From Bin87 sp963692995 (GTDB taxonomy: Bacteria > Chloroflexota > Dehalococcoidia > Lucifugimonadales > UBA3495): a stretch of 64,000 nt of DNA. This document shows, in pieces, positions 26,089 through 35,193 of this stretch (within the stretch, counting starts at the first letter, position 1; every line of letters begins with the position of its first letter). A model generated the notes under the pieces. It was not told where the DNA came from. It was given only the letters and a program-made list of their open reading frames with translations, and made no database searches. The DNA lies in assembly GCA_963692995.1 (NCBI GenBank), contig OY843611.1, positions 2,914,001-2,978,000 of the forward strand. The letters are read 5' to 3'. The translations under genes were made by a program, and so were the position numbers.

Positions 26089-27123
26089 TCAGAAAAGGGC
26101 GAGTTGGACGGGTTCGGGGAAGCTTTCGAGCGTGGGCGCGGGTAGGGGCGCGGGCCGGGGTCGTGGGGTTGGCGTCGGCGTCGGCGTCGGCGTCGGAATA
26201 GGTTGGGGCTGGAAGGCTTGCTTGATGGGATCGGACACCAGCGGTTCGTCGGGGTCGTCGGGTGGTTCGCTGCGATTGAGGAGTTCCTTGAGTTCGGCTT
26301 CCAGCAGGGTTTCGGTGGGCGACTGGGCCAGTTGGCCGCGGCGTTCCCGTTCCAGTTCGCGGTAGAGTTCGTTTTCCACGATGTCGCTGAACTTGTCGGC
26401 GGCGGGGTTCATCATGGAGAGGCCGTTGCGGGCGAGTTCGCCGTAGATGGCGCGGCTGGCGTCGCTTTTCTGGGCGACTTTGCGCAGGGCCTGTTCCTGC
26501 ATGGTGCCGGCGTAGGCCAGGTAGTGGATGCGGATGGGCTGGGTCTGGGAGATGCGGTTGGAGCGGGCGGAAGCCTGGTCGGTGGTGTACATGCTGTATT
26601 CGATTTCTTGCCAGATGATGGTGGGGTAGTCGAGGAGGTCGATGCCGGTTTCGACGGCTTTGGGGTTGACGATGATGCCGTCGTGGTGGCGGGCCTGGTC
26701 CTGGAACCATTGCATGCGTTTTTCGGGTTTGACGCGGGCGGCGTCCATGTAGGCGGTGGTGATGTGGTGTTGCTGGAGGATGGCCTGGGTGCGTTGGACG
26801 GTGGAGCGGGTATTGGTGTGGGTGCAGTAGATGATGAACTTGCGGTTTTGGTCTTTTTCGGCTTGGCAGATGCGGATGAGTTCGCGTTCTTTGGGGTAGG
26901 TGTGGTTGGCGGGGAGCGGGGGCAGGTTGATGATGGTTTCGCCGGTGGAGTTGGAGGTGGGAGCGGCGCCTTGCCAGCAGTTTTCGGGGTAGGTAAGGAG
27001 TTCCTGGAGCATGGTGGCGAGGGTTGGTGCGTTGCCGTGGTTGAGTTCTTGTTTGACGGTATCGCGGAGGGCTTGTTCGAGGGCTTGGTAGGCGGAGCGT
27101 TGGGAGTAGTTTGGGGGTTGGGG
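26089..27123 (-). CDS. C-terminal helicase half of the split methyltransferase-helicase
   Basis: This frame carries the second RecA-like domain of the SF2/SNF2-type helicase whose first half is encoded in another frame at 27101-29914. Clear motifs are KFIIYCTHTNTRS (motif IV), IIVNPKAVETGIDLLDY (motif V, with the expected GIDL) and QASARSNRISQ (motif VI), then a helical C-terminal part and a Pro/Thr tail. The frame is open upstream to at least 27123 and has no ribosome site at its first ATG (27012). Either a +1 shift in the low-complexity linker joins the halves, or the gene is broken. Confidence 0.75.
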   Translation of the reverse strand, partial: PQPPNYSQRSAYQALEQALRDTVKQELNHGNAPTLATMLQELLTYPENCWQGAAPTSNSTGETIINLPPLPANHTYPKERELIRICQAEKDQNRKFIIYCTHTNTRSTVQRTQAILQQHHITTAYMDAARVKPEKRMQWFQDQARHHDGIIVNPKAVETGIDLLDYPTIIWQEIEYSMYTTDQASARSNRISQTQPIRIHYLAYAGTMQEQALRKVAQKSDASRAIYGELARNGLSMMNPAADKFSDIVENELYRELERERRGQLAQSPTETLLEAELKELLNRSEPPDDPDEPLVSDPIKQAFQPQPIPTPTPTPTPTPRPRPAPLPAPTLESFPEPVQLALF

Positions 27124-29914
27124 CGGCGGCGCGTGGGGCGGCTTTAGCGGCTTCAGCGTGGGCTTCAGCGGCGGCGTCCTGAGCTTCAGCGGCGCGGTTT
27201 TGGGCGATTGCAGCGGCGGCTTCAGCAGCGGCTTCAGCAGCGGCGTCGGCGGCTTCGGCGTGGGCTTGGGCGGTAGCAGCGTCGGCGACCGCAGTAGCGA
27301 CGGCGGCCGCGTCGGCGTCGCTGGCGGCGGTGGCTGCGGCGGTGTCCTGGGCGTCGGCGGCGCGGTTTTGGGCGATTGCCGCGGCGGCTTGAGCGGTCTC
27401 GGCGGCGGCTTCCCCCAGGGCTGGCGGGGCGGCCAACGCCGTGCCGGGCGTATCCTCCAGCGGAACCAGGGTGGGGATGATCTCCGGCGGCGGCAGTTGG
27501 CGGCGCGGATCGTCCGGGGGCAGCGCCTGGATCAGTTCGGGCAGGGTGGTGAACACGGAGCAGTAGAGGATGTGGTTGAGCAGGCCGGGGTGAAAGCCGG
27601 GGATTTCCTCCTTGCGGCTCTGCTGCTGGCGGGCGGCGCTGACGGCGCCGGTGCGGCCGCCGTCGGTTTCGGGCCGGGAGCGCCAGACGGTGCGGTAGCG
27701 TCCGTACTGGTTGATGAACTGGCTGCGCTGGTCCCAGGGGAAGTTCCGTTGGAAGCCGGGGAGCAGGCGTTGCAGCAGGTAGAAGACGCTGCTGGCGCAG
27801 CCGCCGAGGAAGGTGCCGGTCAGTCCGATGGCGCGCTGGCTGCGCTGGGCCAGGCGGCCGGCGACTTCGCCCCGTGCGCTGGCGTTGGACTTGTACTGGT
27901 GGGCTTCGTCCAGGATCAGCAGGTCGGCCCAGCGGGGATGCTTTTGAGCGATGTAGTCTCCGATGGGGCAGCGCCAGCGGGTTCCGGGCGGGCGGGTGGG
28001 GGCTTTGAGGTGGAGGCGGCAGCCGGGGCAGCGGGCGTCGCGGCGGTTTTTGGCGTTTTCCCAACGGGCGTCGTCGGTGAGGACGCGCCAGCAGCGGGGG
28101 CAGGTCTCGCCGCGGAAGTTGCGGGCGACGGCCAGTTGGAGGGAGCCGTCGGGCCCTTCGTGGCGGTAGAGGCGGTGGGGGCCGGCGGCGCTGACGTGGC
28201 GGGTGACGCTGGCTACGGCCCAGCCGAGGCTGGCGGTGGTTTGGGGCAGCAGCAGCCAGAGCGGGGCGTCGGGAGTGGCGGGCAAGGTCAGGGCGGATTC
28301 CAGGTCGCCGTGGGCGGAGCGCAGGCTGGGATCGGGCGCGGGGCGGTTGGGGGGTTGGCGGATGCTTTCGATAACGCGGACTTTGGCCTGGGGGTTGCAG
28401 TCGGTGATTTCGCTGATCCAGCGGGGGATGATGTGCCGGGGGAGGATGACGATGACGCGGGCGCAGTTGGCGCCGGCGGCGGCGGCGACGGCCATCCAGG
28501 TCTTGCCGGAGCCGGGCTGGCTGATGATGAAGCCGCGGCGGTTTTTGCGGAGGTGAGCGGCCAGGGCGACGGCGTTGGCGCCTTGCTTGCCGATGGGCGG
28601 CTTTTTGAGCCGGGCGATGCGTTCCCGGATGGGGCGATAGCGGGGTTCCGTGGGGATAACGGTAGGCGGGAAGAGGTCGGTCATGCGGGACTTGAGGGGG
28701 CGTCGCCAGGCGTGGAGGAAGTCGCGCAGGGCCTCCGGGTCTCCGTCGTCCACGGTGGTGATTTGGCCGTTGGCGAGGTTGAGGTAGCGGATGCTGTTGG
28801 TGAAGTTTTCGGTTTCGGTGGCTTTGCGGTGGGGGATTTCGGTAATTTCGGCGACTTTGCGGATTTGGCCTTTGAGCAGGATGGGCGGGAGTTCGCCCTG
28901 GGGATCGGTGATGGGGTGGTTGTCCAGCTGGCCGCTGGCGAGGAGTTGCAGGGTGTGGCCGGAGTTGAGGGGCTGGAGGGTTGGCGCCGGCGGGGAGTGG
29001 CCCTGGGGCCGGAGTTGGGCGCGGGTATCGCCGCTGGCCCAGCAGCCTTCGGCGGCGGCGGCGCGGCTGAGGGTTGCCGGGTCGTATTCGCGGCGGCGGG
29101 CGATTGGGCGGGGGCGGTTGGGGATCGGCCGGAAGTTGACCGTCAGCTGGGGGTTGAGGCTGACGCGGAGGAGGTTGACGGGTTGGCCGAGGACGGGGAA
29201 GTCGGGCAGCGGGCCGTTGGCGAGTTTCCGGAGGCTGCGGGCGACGTGGGGTTCGCGGGATTCGGGGTTATTGAGGGCGATTTTGCGCTGGCCCCAGAGG
29301 ATGATTTGCTGATATTGGCCGTATTCGGGGTCGGGAAAGCGGGCGGCGCCGATGTTGTAGAAGTTGTTGGCGAGGGTAGCGGCGTCGCGGTCGAGTTGCT
29401 GGAGGGGAATGACGTAGGCGAGGAGTCCGTCGGGGCGCAGGGCGGGGAGGCAGCTGCGGAGGAAGCGGCTTTCCAGGCGGTTGTCGCCGGTGTCGTGGTT
29501 GGCGGGGGCGTTGTCGGCGTCCCAGTCGTAGGGCGGGTTGAGCCAGAGGGCGTCGGCGCTTTCGGGCTGGAGGGCGACGTTTTCCAGGTCGGCCTGGAGG
29601 ACGTGGTGGAGGTTATGGCGGGCGGCGGCGGCGCGCTCGCTATTGAGTTCCACGCCGTGGGTTACGACGCGGTGGGGGTAATTGGGGCAGGACCGGCTGA
29701 TTTGGCGGGTGATGGCGTTGGCGAAGGCGGCGACGGCGTGTCCTTCGCCGCAGCAGGGGTCCAGGAGGTGGAATTCGGGAACGGGAGGCGGCTTTGGCGG
29801 GTCGAGGCTGCGGTGGTTCCCGGCGCAGCGGGCGAAGAGGGGCGGTTCCAGGAGTTTGATTACGGGCAGGGGGGTCGGGTAGTAACCGGATTTGGTCCAG
29901 CCTTGTGGTCGCAT
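27101..29914 (-). CDS. DUF6094-like DNA methyltransferase fused to helicase (N-terminal part)
   Basis: About 930 residues encoding an N6-adenine-type methyltransferase (motif I LLDPCCGEGHA near residue 50, motif IV NPPYDWD near residue 128) followed by an SF2 helicase: Walker A SQPGSGKTW near residue 450, a four-cysteine zinc finger (CPRC and CPGC), the DEAH box LLILDEAHQYK, and GLTGTFLGG as motif III. After residue 850 the frame enters an Ala-rich linker and then loses sense; helicase motifs IV-VI continue in another frame from about 27123. AGGAG precedes the ATG. Methyltransferase-helicase fusions of this kind are known from phages and islands, where they may help avoid restriction; that role is inferred. 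Confidence 0.85.
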
Positions 29915-29956
29915 GGGGGGCGCTTCTCCTGGGGATGGGGTTTTATTCGGCGGTGG

Positions 29957-30554
29957 CTGCGTAAATCAGGGCATTAGGTTCCAAATTGGGCCGGTTGGCG
30001 TGGGAGCGGTAGGTCCGGGCGGCGCGGCGGTTATTCGGAGGCGTCTGCGTAAATGTGGGCATCAGGTTCCGGGAGCGTTGTGCTGAAAGGTGGGCATCAG
30101 GTTCCAAATTGGAAAGATTGCACCCGGTGTGAAGTTTCCAATTTGGGGAGCGGTTGTTCGGGAGCGTCTGCGTAAATCAGGGCATTAGGTTCCGAGGGCG
30201 TTGTGCTGAAGCGTGGGCATTAGGTTCCAAAGGGCGGTATTTTATTCGGGGATGTCTGCGTAAAGGTGGGCATTAGGTTCCAGGGGGATGCCTGCTGAAG
30301 TGTGGGCATTAGGTTCCAAATTGGAAAGATTGCACCCGGTGCGAAGTTTCCGGTTTGCGGAGCGGTTGTTCGGGGGCGCGTGCGTAAATCAGGGCATCAG
30401 GTTCCGGGGGTGTTGTGCTGAAAGGAGGGCATTAGGTTCCAAAGGGCGGTATTTTGTTCGGGGATGTCTGCGTAAATAAGGGCATTAGGTTCCGGGGGGA
30501 TGCCTGCGTAAGTGTGGGCATTAGGTTCCGGTTGAGTGTGGGCATTAGTTTCCA
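29957..30554. repeat. Direct-repeat array, 12 copies, 212-bp superperiod
   Basis: The core gggcat(t/c)aggttcc starts at 29969, 30057, 30092, 30180, 30215, 30268, 30304, 30392, 30427, 30480, 30516 and 30540 (last copy with one mismatch). Most copies are preceded by tgcgtaaat or tgctgaa. Spacings are 88, 35, 88, 35, 53, 36, 88, 35, 53, 36, 24; copies 4-7 and 8-11 repeat with a 212-base period, as do hairpins at 30104 and 30316. It is not a CRISPR (no constant spacer length). It lies downstream of the Cse2-like operon and upstream of the methyltransferase-helicase gene. Iteron-type origin, recombination site or transcribed structural RNA are the options. Confidence 0.85.
30104..30146. repeat. 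Hairpin inside the repeat array
   Basis: ccaaattggaaa at 30104-30115 and tttccaatttgg at 30135-30146 form a perfect 12-bp inverted repeat with a 19-base loop. A second, partly decayed copy lies 212 bases to the right at 30316-30358, where the left arm is intact and the right arm has mismatches. Confidence 0.8.
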
Positions 30555-30807
30555 GTTGGAGATTGGCGGGTTTGAGGAGTTGGGGTTTGGCGCGGCGCCG
30601 GGGCGGGAATTCGGGGGTTGGCGGCGGCGGAGTGAGCTGGTTGACGGCGTTGGGTCCGGGGCCGGAGCGGGGTTGCGGCGCGCGGGCGGGCGGCGCTGGG
30701 CTTTGCGGTGTCGTCGGGTTGGGCCGGGCTGCTGCATCCGCTGCGCCGGGGCAGTCTCCGGCTCGGCTGCGCCGGATTTCCTTCCCGCCGTAAGCGGCGT
30801 CCAGTTG

Positions 30808-31398
30808 TTAGGCGCTGCGTCGCGCCGTTTGGTAATAGTCGCGGGCGATGCGGCGGCGCGATTCTTCAGCTCGGATTTCATCGAAGCCGTCGTTGAAAAT
30901 GAACTGCGCCATTTCACGCCAGTTGAAAGATACGTTGGCGGGGGCCAGCCTACGGAACAGCTGCGTCAGCAAAAGGCGGAGCGTATCCTCCCGCGCCTTC
31001 AGCAGCCGGTTGAGCCGGGTCTCGCTATAAAAGGCTTGCGCGCGCTGCGGGTTGCCGCCCAGAAACAACGCCCGGCCCACCGGCATATTCCCGTCATGGG
31101 CCGAGCGGCTGACGATATTGTCTCCGCCGGTGGTGCGCGTCATCAATGCGATGCCATGCAGAATTAGCCCCCACTTGCGTTCAATTTCAGGACTGCCCAG
31201 CAGGTCTTCGTCCGCCATCAGACGCCGGAAAGCCGCCGTGTCGGTTTCGTCCGGGTCCATGCGGCGCAACCCGGCCAGGCCGCGGCGGTCATAGATGGCC
31301 AGGTTCGCAACTTTGCCGGACAGGCTGAATGCAATATCCCCCCAGCTGCGCCGTCCGGGTTCCGGCTCCGGGGCTTCGGTGATTTGCGTGGCGGTCAT
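30808..31398 (-). CDS. cse2-like: Cse2/CasB-like protein without other cas genes
   Basis: A 196-residue protein whose C-terminal half matches Cse2 (CasB), the small subunit of the type I-E Cascade: VGRALF, then SETRLNRLLKAREDTL, LLTQLFRRL and a closing ESRRRIARDYYQ. The N-terminal half (DRRGLAGLRRM, KWGLILHGIALM) follows the family order. Length is normal. AGGAGAACC precedes the ATG. In Cascade two Cse2 copies line the crRNA-target duplex. No Cas3, Cse1, Cas7, Cas5, Cas6e, Cas1 or Cas2 is visible in this window. It is the last gene of a minus-strand run with a DUF262 protein and lies next to the repeat array. Family call by pattern, without a search. Confidence 0.7.
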   Translation of the reverse strand: MTATQITEAPEPEPGRRSWGDIAFSLSGKVANLAIYDRRGLAGLRRMDPDETDTAAFRRLMADEDLLGSPEIERKWGLILHGIALMTRTTGGDNIVSRSAHDGNMPVGRALFLGGNPQRAQAFYSETRLNRLLKAREDTLRLLLTQLFRRLAPANVSFNWREMAQFIFNDGFDEIRAEESRRRIARDYYQTARRSA

Positions 31399-31509
31399 TC
31401 TCGGTTCTCCTCATTATTGGCGTTATCGAACAGGAAGGGCCGGCCGCTATTCCCGCGCCGCCGGCCTGGCCCGCCGCCCTGGCCCGCCGCCCTCTGGCGC
31501 CGGCCGTCC

Positions 31510-33111
31510 TCAGCCCTTTCGGCTGAGCGGCGTTCCGCTGACCAGCCGGTCGCCGGTCTCCGCCGCTACCAGCCGGTTCGCCGCCCGCGCCAGCAACTTC
31601 CGCCGGGCGCTGAGAAACTCCGGGTAACGCGGGGTCTGCCACAACCTCGGGTCGGCCGGTATCAGGTGGCTCTCCAGCAGCCCCGGATCGGACTGGGCCA
31701 GTTGGTTCAGGTACTCGGCGGGGGACTTGCCGGTCAATGACCGGGCCGTGCTGACGGTCAGGATCGTCGCGTTGCCGATGGCGTGGGGATCGGCGTCGGC
31801 GCTTTTGCCGAAGGTTTGCCGCAATTCGTCGGCGGAAAAGATGCAATGCGTGGTCAGTTGCTCCGGCGCGTACCGTCGCAGGGGCAGCCGGGTCAGCCAG
31901 TCCCGGGTCGCCGGCCCTTTCAGCAGCGCGTGCCAGACGATGTAGTAGCTGCTGCGGTGATACAGTCCGAAGCGGAACTGTTCCGGCTCGGCGAAGGTCT
32001 TGCCCAGGCGGGCTTCCCGGCGGGCTTGCAGGGCGGCCCAGGGCGGGTCGCCGGCGTCGAGGACGCGCAGATCAGCGTCCAACGCGCTGGCGTATCCGCT
32101 GCGGTAAGGGCCGCTGGCCACGGCGCGGAGCAGGTAGATCATCCCTTGTCGCCGGTCCATGGGATCGCGGAAGGCGCCGTCCTGCCGGCTTAAGCGCCGG
32201 GCCAGCACGCTGAGGGGCGCGGTGGTCAGCGTCCGGGGATCGCTGAGGCCCAGCTCGGCGGTGATGGCGTCGGCAATGGCGGCGAAAGCCTGCTCGGCCT
32301 GGGCGAAGGCTAGGGCTAGTTGCCCCGGCGACGGGTCGGCCAGCGCCAGGCCGTGGGGCCGCAGCCGGCCGGTGTGAATGGCCGTCATGGTGCGGATGAT
32401 GGTGTCCTGGGTAATCACCCGTTCCAGAATGCCCTTGCGGTGCTGACGGATCAGCCGGCGGAACTCGGTCAGGGCGTCGGGCCAGCGGGCGGCGATCCAG
32501 GCCATGGCGATGTCGTTGCGGGTCAGGGGGCGTCCGCTGGTGTTGATGCGCCGGAAGATTTCCAGCACGGCGGCGCTGTCCAGTTCCGGGTCGATTTCCT
32601 GCACGGGCAGGGCGCGGTCCCGGATGCTGTGCAGGCGGCTGAGCCGCAGCAGGCACTCGTCCTGTTGGGCGGCGAAGTCCTTGCTTGGGGCCGAGCGCTG
32701 GCGCCAGGCGGCCAGGGCGGCCCGGTCGTCGGTGAGGACGGCGGTTACGGGGAGCCAGCCGGGGCGGCGTTCCAGTTCGCCCGGTTTGGGGTAGCCGAAA
32801 ATGTCGCGGAGGGGATCGAAGCACAGGTCGGTGGGCGGCGGGGCGGTTGCGTCGTCGTAGAGGGGCGGCGCCTGGCCCAGGGCGGCGGCGTAGATGCTGG
32901 CGAGGCGCTGCTGTCCGTCCACGATGAGGTATTGGGGGCCGCCCAGGGCGGGACGCTGCCGCCACAGGGTGATTATTCCGATGGGATAGCGCCGGTAGAG
33001 GGATTCGATCAGTTCCAGCGCCCGCTGGCGGGACCAGGCGTAGCCGCGCTGGAAGGGGGGCAAGCGGATGGAGCCGTCGTGCATTCCGGCGATGAGTTGG
33101 CTGATTTCCAT
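31510..33111 (-). CDS. DUF262 (GmrS-like) domain protein
   Basis: A 533-residue protein with the DUF262 domain used in GmrSD-type restriction and other defence nucleases: RLPPFQRGYAWSRQRALELI at residues 16-36 and YLIVDGQQRLASIYAAALG at about residue 60, the DGQxR loop being the ParB-like nucleotide or phosphodiester site. Later LEIFRRINTSGRPLTRNDIAMAWI is the usual DUF262 helical segment. No HNH (DUF1524/GmrD) motif is visible in the C-terminal 200 residues. GGAGGC precedes the ATG. It is followed 112 bases later by the Cse2-like gene. Confidence 0.85.
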   Translation of the reverse strand: MEISQLIAGMHDGSIRLPPFQRGYAWSRQRALELIESLYRRYPIGIITLWRQRPALGGPQYLIVDGQQRLASIYAAALGQAPPLYDDATAPPPTDLCFDPLRDIFGYPKPGELERRPGWLPVTAVLTDDRAALAAWRQRSAPSKDFAAQQDECLLRLSRLHSIRDRALPVQEIDPELDSAAVLEIFRRINTSGRPLTRNDIAMAWIAARWPDALTEFRRLIRQHRKGILERVITQDTIIRTMTAIHTGRLRPHGLALADPSPGQLALAFAQAEQAFAAIADAITAELGLSDPRTLTTAPLSVLARRLSRQDGAFRDPMDRRQGMIYLLRAVASGPYRSGYASALDADLRVLDAGDPPWAALQARREARLGKTFAEPEQFRFGLYHRSSYYIVWHALLKGPATRDWLTRLPLRRYAPEQLTTHCIFSADELRQTFGKSADADPHAIGNATILTVSTARSLTGKSPAEYLNQLAQSDPGLLESHLIPADPRLWQTPRYPEFLSARRKLLARAANRLVAAETGDRLVSGTPLSRKG

Positions 33112-33144
33112 GTTGGGAGCCTCCGGTTTCCGGCGGGCGGGCGG

Positions 33145-33831
33145 TTATTCCGGCGCGGCGGCCAGTTCGCCGGCGGCCAGTCGCTGGCACAGCGCTTCTT
33201 GCAGCTCCGTCCAGTTCACGTGGGCTTGCCAGCCGTAGAGTTTGCCCGGCGCGGCCCGCCACGCGGAGAGGGGCGTAATCCATTCCTGTTCGACGCAGTA
33301 GTCCCAGATGGCTTGATCCCACTGGGGCAGGGCGATCAAGCCCGTCTCCCGGCGCAGCCGTTCGCCCAGCAAGCGCGGGCCGTGTTCCGGCGCTTCGCTG
33401 AACAGCCAGCCGGAGTAGTTTTCGTCGGTTGCCGGGACGGTGGTAGCCGGCTGGCTGAAGTTGGCGCGGGACGGCGCTTGCCCTGGGGGCATTAGCAGCA
33501 GATGATGTTGCCCCGGCAACGCGGTCAAGGGCCGCTGCCAGCGTTGGGCGCGGGTTAGCGGCTGCAAGTTCAGGAAGGTTTTCCAGGGGGCCGCGCCGCC
33601 GCCGTCGGGGTAAAGGGTTCCGGTATGGCTGGGGCCGGCGGCTCCGAAGTGGCTGCGCAGGCTCTTGATGGTGGCCGTGGGGCCGATTACGGAGAGGAAG
33701 GCCAGGTTTGAGCCGTCCAGCGCCCAGGCGTCGCAGAGGGCGCTGACGCCGGCGACGGCGAAGTTCCACGCGACGGCTGGCTCCCCCTGGGCAGTCTCGG
33801 CAGTTGCGGTGGCAGTTGCGTTCTCGTTCAC
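33145..33831 (-). CDS. Protein of unknown function coupled to the DUF262 gene
   Basis: A 228-residue protein that starts with GTG inside the stop of the upstream 58-residue gene (GTGA) after GGAGG. It reads as a mixed alpha/beta fold (AVAWNFAVAGVSALCDAWAL; AFLSVIGPTATIKSLRSHF) with a Gly/Pro-rich middle and a tryptophan-rich C-terminal half (WDQAIWDYCVEQEW, LYGWQAHVNWTEL). I recognise no family; it does not show the glycine-rich loop of a RAMP protein clearly enough to call it Cas5 or Cas6. Its neighbours make it a candidate partner of the Cse2-like and DUF262 proteins. Confidence 0.65.
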   Translation of the reverse strand: MNENATATATAETAQGEPAVAWNFAVAGVSALCDAWALDGSNLAFLSVIGPTATIKSLRSHFGAAGPSHTGTLYPDGGGAAPWKTFLNLQPLTRAQRWQRPLTALPGQHHLLLMPPGQAPSRANFSQPATTVPATDENYSGWLFSEAPEHGPRLLGERLRRETGLIALPQWDQAIWDYCVEQEWITPLSAWRAAPGKLYGWQAHVNWTELQEALCQRLAAGELAAAPE

Positions 33832-34004
33832 CGGGCGGGCCTCCGCAGGGTCGCGGCCTTTTCCGTTTCCTCGCCGCCGAAGCGGGCCAGGCCCAGCTGG
33901 GTCAGCAGGTCCCGGGGCGCCGGGATTTCGTTAATTAGCGGGACAATGGCGCGGCGGGGCGCCGTGGTCGCCGGGTGGTGGTGGGCGTTGCCAGGAAGTT
34001 TCAT
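33828..34004 (-). CDS. Small coupled gene upstream of the 228-residue protein
   Basis: A 58-residue frame from ATG 34004, with strong AAAGGAGA upstream, to TGA at 33828-33830, which overlaps the GTG of the next gene. The protein is basic and proline-rich, with the helix LLTQLGLARFGGEE. The perfect site and four-base overlap make it a real gene in the same operon. No family recognised. Confidence 0.6.
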   Translation of the reverse strand: MKLPGNAHHHPATTAPRRAIVPLINEIPAPRDLLTQLGLARFGGEETEKAATLRRPAR

Positions 34005-34056
34005 GTGAGTAGTCTCCTTTTCCGGCGCGGTGGCCGGGCAATCTGTCGGGTAGATG

Positions 34057-35193
34057 TCAGAAGGGCGGCGGGTCGGCTACGGCCGCGTCGTCGGCAGCGT
34101 TGGATGGGGGGATTACGGTGGCGCCGGCGTTCAGCAACGCCTGCCGCGCGTCGATGCTGGCGCAGTCCAGGTTGGACAAGTCCGCGCCTTGCAAGTTGGC
34201 GTTACGCAGGTTGGCGCCTCGCAAGTTGGCGTTACGCAGGTTGGCGCCTCGCAAGTTGGCGTCCCGCAAGTCCGCGTTATGCAAGTTGGCGCCTCGCAAG
34301 TCGGCCTGCCGCAAGTCGGCGTCGTCCAAGCGGGCGTAGCTCAGGTCGGCGTGGGCGGCGTCGGCCCGGCGCAGGTTGGCGCTCAGCAAATAAGCTCCGC
34401 GCAGGTCGGCCTTGGTCAGGTCGGCCTCAATGAGGGTAGCGTCGTTGAGCTGGGCGCCTCGGAGCAGGGCGTTGCGCAGGCTGGCGTTCTGCAAGTCGGC
34501 GTCGTTGAGGGTAGCGGCCCGCAGATTGGTCCGGGCCAGGCTGGCGTAGGTCAGGTCGGCGCGGTAGAGGATGGCCTTGCTCAGGTCGGCGCAGCCCAGG
34601 TTCGCGCTGGGGAGTTTGGCGTCGGTCAAGTTGGCGCAGTTCAGGTTGGCGTGGGGGAGTTTGGCGTCGGTGAAGTCGGCGCCGGTAAGGTCCGCGTCGG
34701 TCAAGTTGGCGGCGGCGAGGCGGGCGCTAGACATTTTGGCGTGAGCGAGGTCGGCGCCGGCCAGGTTGGCGTCGGTCAGGTCGGCGTCGGGCAAGTCGGC
34801 GCCGGCTAGTTTGGCGTGGGGGAGGTAGGCGTGGGAAAGGTCGGCGCCGACGGCGCCGGCGCTGGCTAAGTCGGCGTTGGTGAGATTGGCGCTGGTCAAG
34901 TCGGCGCCGGGCAATAGGGCGTCGGACAAGTCGGCGCCGGCCAGGTTGGTTCCGGTCAAGTTGGCGTAGGGCAGGTCGGCGCCGGCTAGTTTGGCGGCGG
35001 TCAAGTCGGCATGGGACAAGTCGGCGCCGGAGAGTTTGCCGCTGGTCAAGTCGGCATGGGACAAGTCGGCGCGGGTCAAGTCGGCGCCGGAGAGGTTGGC
35101 GTCGGTTAGGTCGGCGTCGGACCAGTCGGCGCCGTAGCGGTTGAGGTTGGTTAGGTTCGCAATCGCTTGGGCTGGCTCATTGGCGTTGTTCAT
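34057..35193 (-). CDS. Pentapeptide-repeat protein
   Basis: A 378-residue protein made almost wholly of about 65 A(D/N)Lxx pentapeptides (SGADL, THADL, AGADL and variants) that form a right-handed four-sided beta helix. The only non-repeat parts are the first 15 and last 35 residues. ATG at 35193 follows AAGGAGCC; it overlaps the end of the upstream gene by 17 bases. Pentapeptide proteins such as Qnr mimic DNA and can bind gyrase, and others act as scaffolds; nothing here decides between those roles. Confidence 0.9.
   Translation of the reverse strand: MNNANEPAQAIANLTNLNRYGADWSDADLTDANLSGADLTRADLSHADLTSGKLSGADLSHADLTAAKLAGADLPYANLTGTNLAGADLSDALLPGADLTSANLTNADLASAGAVGADLSHAYLPHAKLAGADLPDADLTDANLAGADLAHAKMSSARLAAANLTDADLTGADFTDAKLPHANLNCANLTDAKLPSANLGCADLSKAILYRADLTYASLARTNLRAATLNDADLQNASLRNALLRGAQLNDATLIEADLTKADLRGAYLLSANLRRADAAHADLSYARLDDADLRQADLRGANLHNADLRDANLRGANLRNANLRGANLRNANLQGADLSNLDCASIDARQALLNAGATVIPPSNAADDAAVADPPPF

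Noticed and set aside
25265..27100. Last 600 residues of the 1549-residue minus-strand frame
   Set aside because: This part is Arg/Pro/His-rich, has no domain, and overlaps two better frames that carry helicase motifs and a separate gene. It is a shadow after the frameshift.
27158..29977. Plus-strand frame of 939 residues opposite the methyltransferase-helicase
   Set aside because: Gly/Val/Ala-rich low-complexity composition, complement of a gene with clear motifs, no ribosome site.
29957..30554. CRISPR array
   Set aside because: The repeats are close together with spacings of 24 to 88 bases, the intervening sequences are themselves repeated, and the pattern has a 212-base superperiod. A CRISPR has constant repeat length and unique spacers of similar length.
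34054..34809. Plus-strand frame of 251 residues rich in QVG repeats
   Set aside because: Complement of the pentapeptide-repeat gene; regularity comes from the other strand.
34057..35193. Diversity-generating retroelement target
   Set aside because: The repeats vary as pentapeptides, not as adenine-specific changes against a template, and no reverse transcriptase is present.
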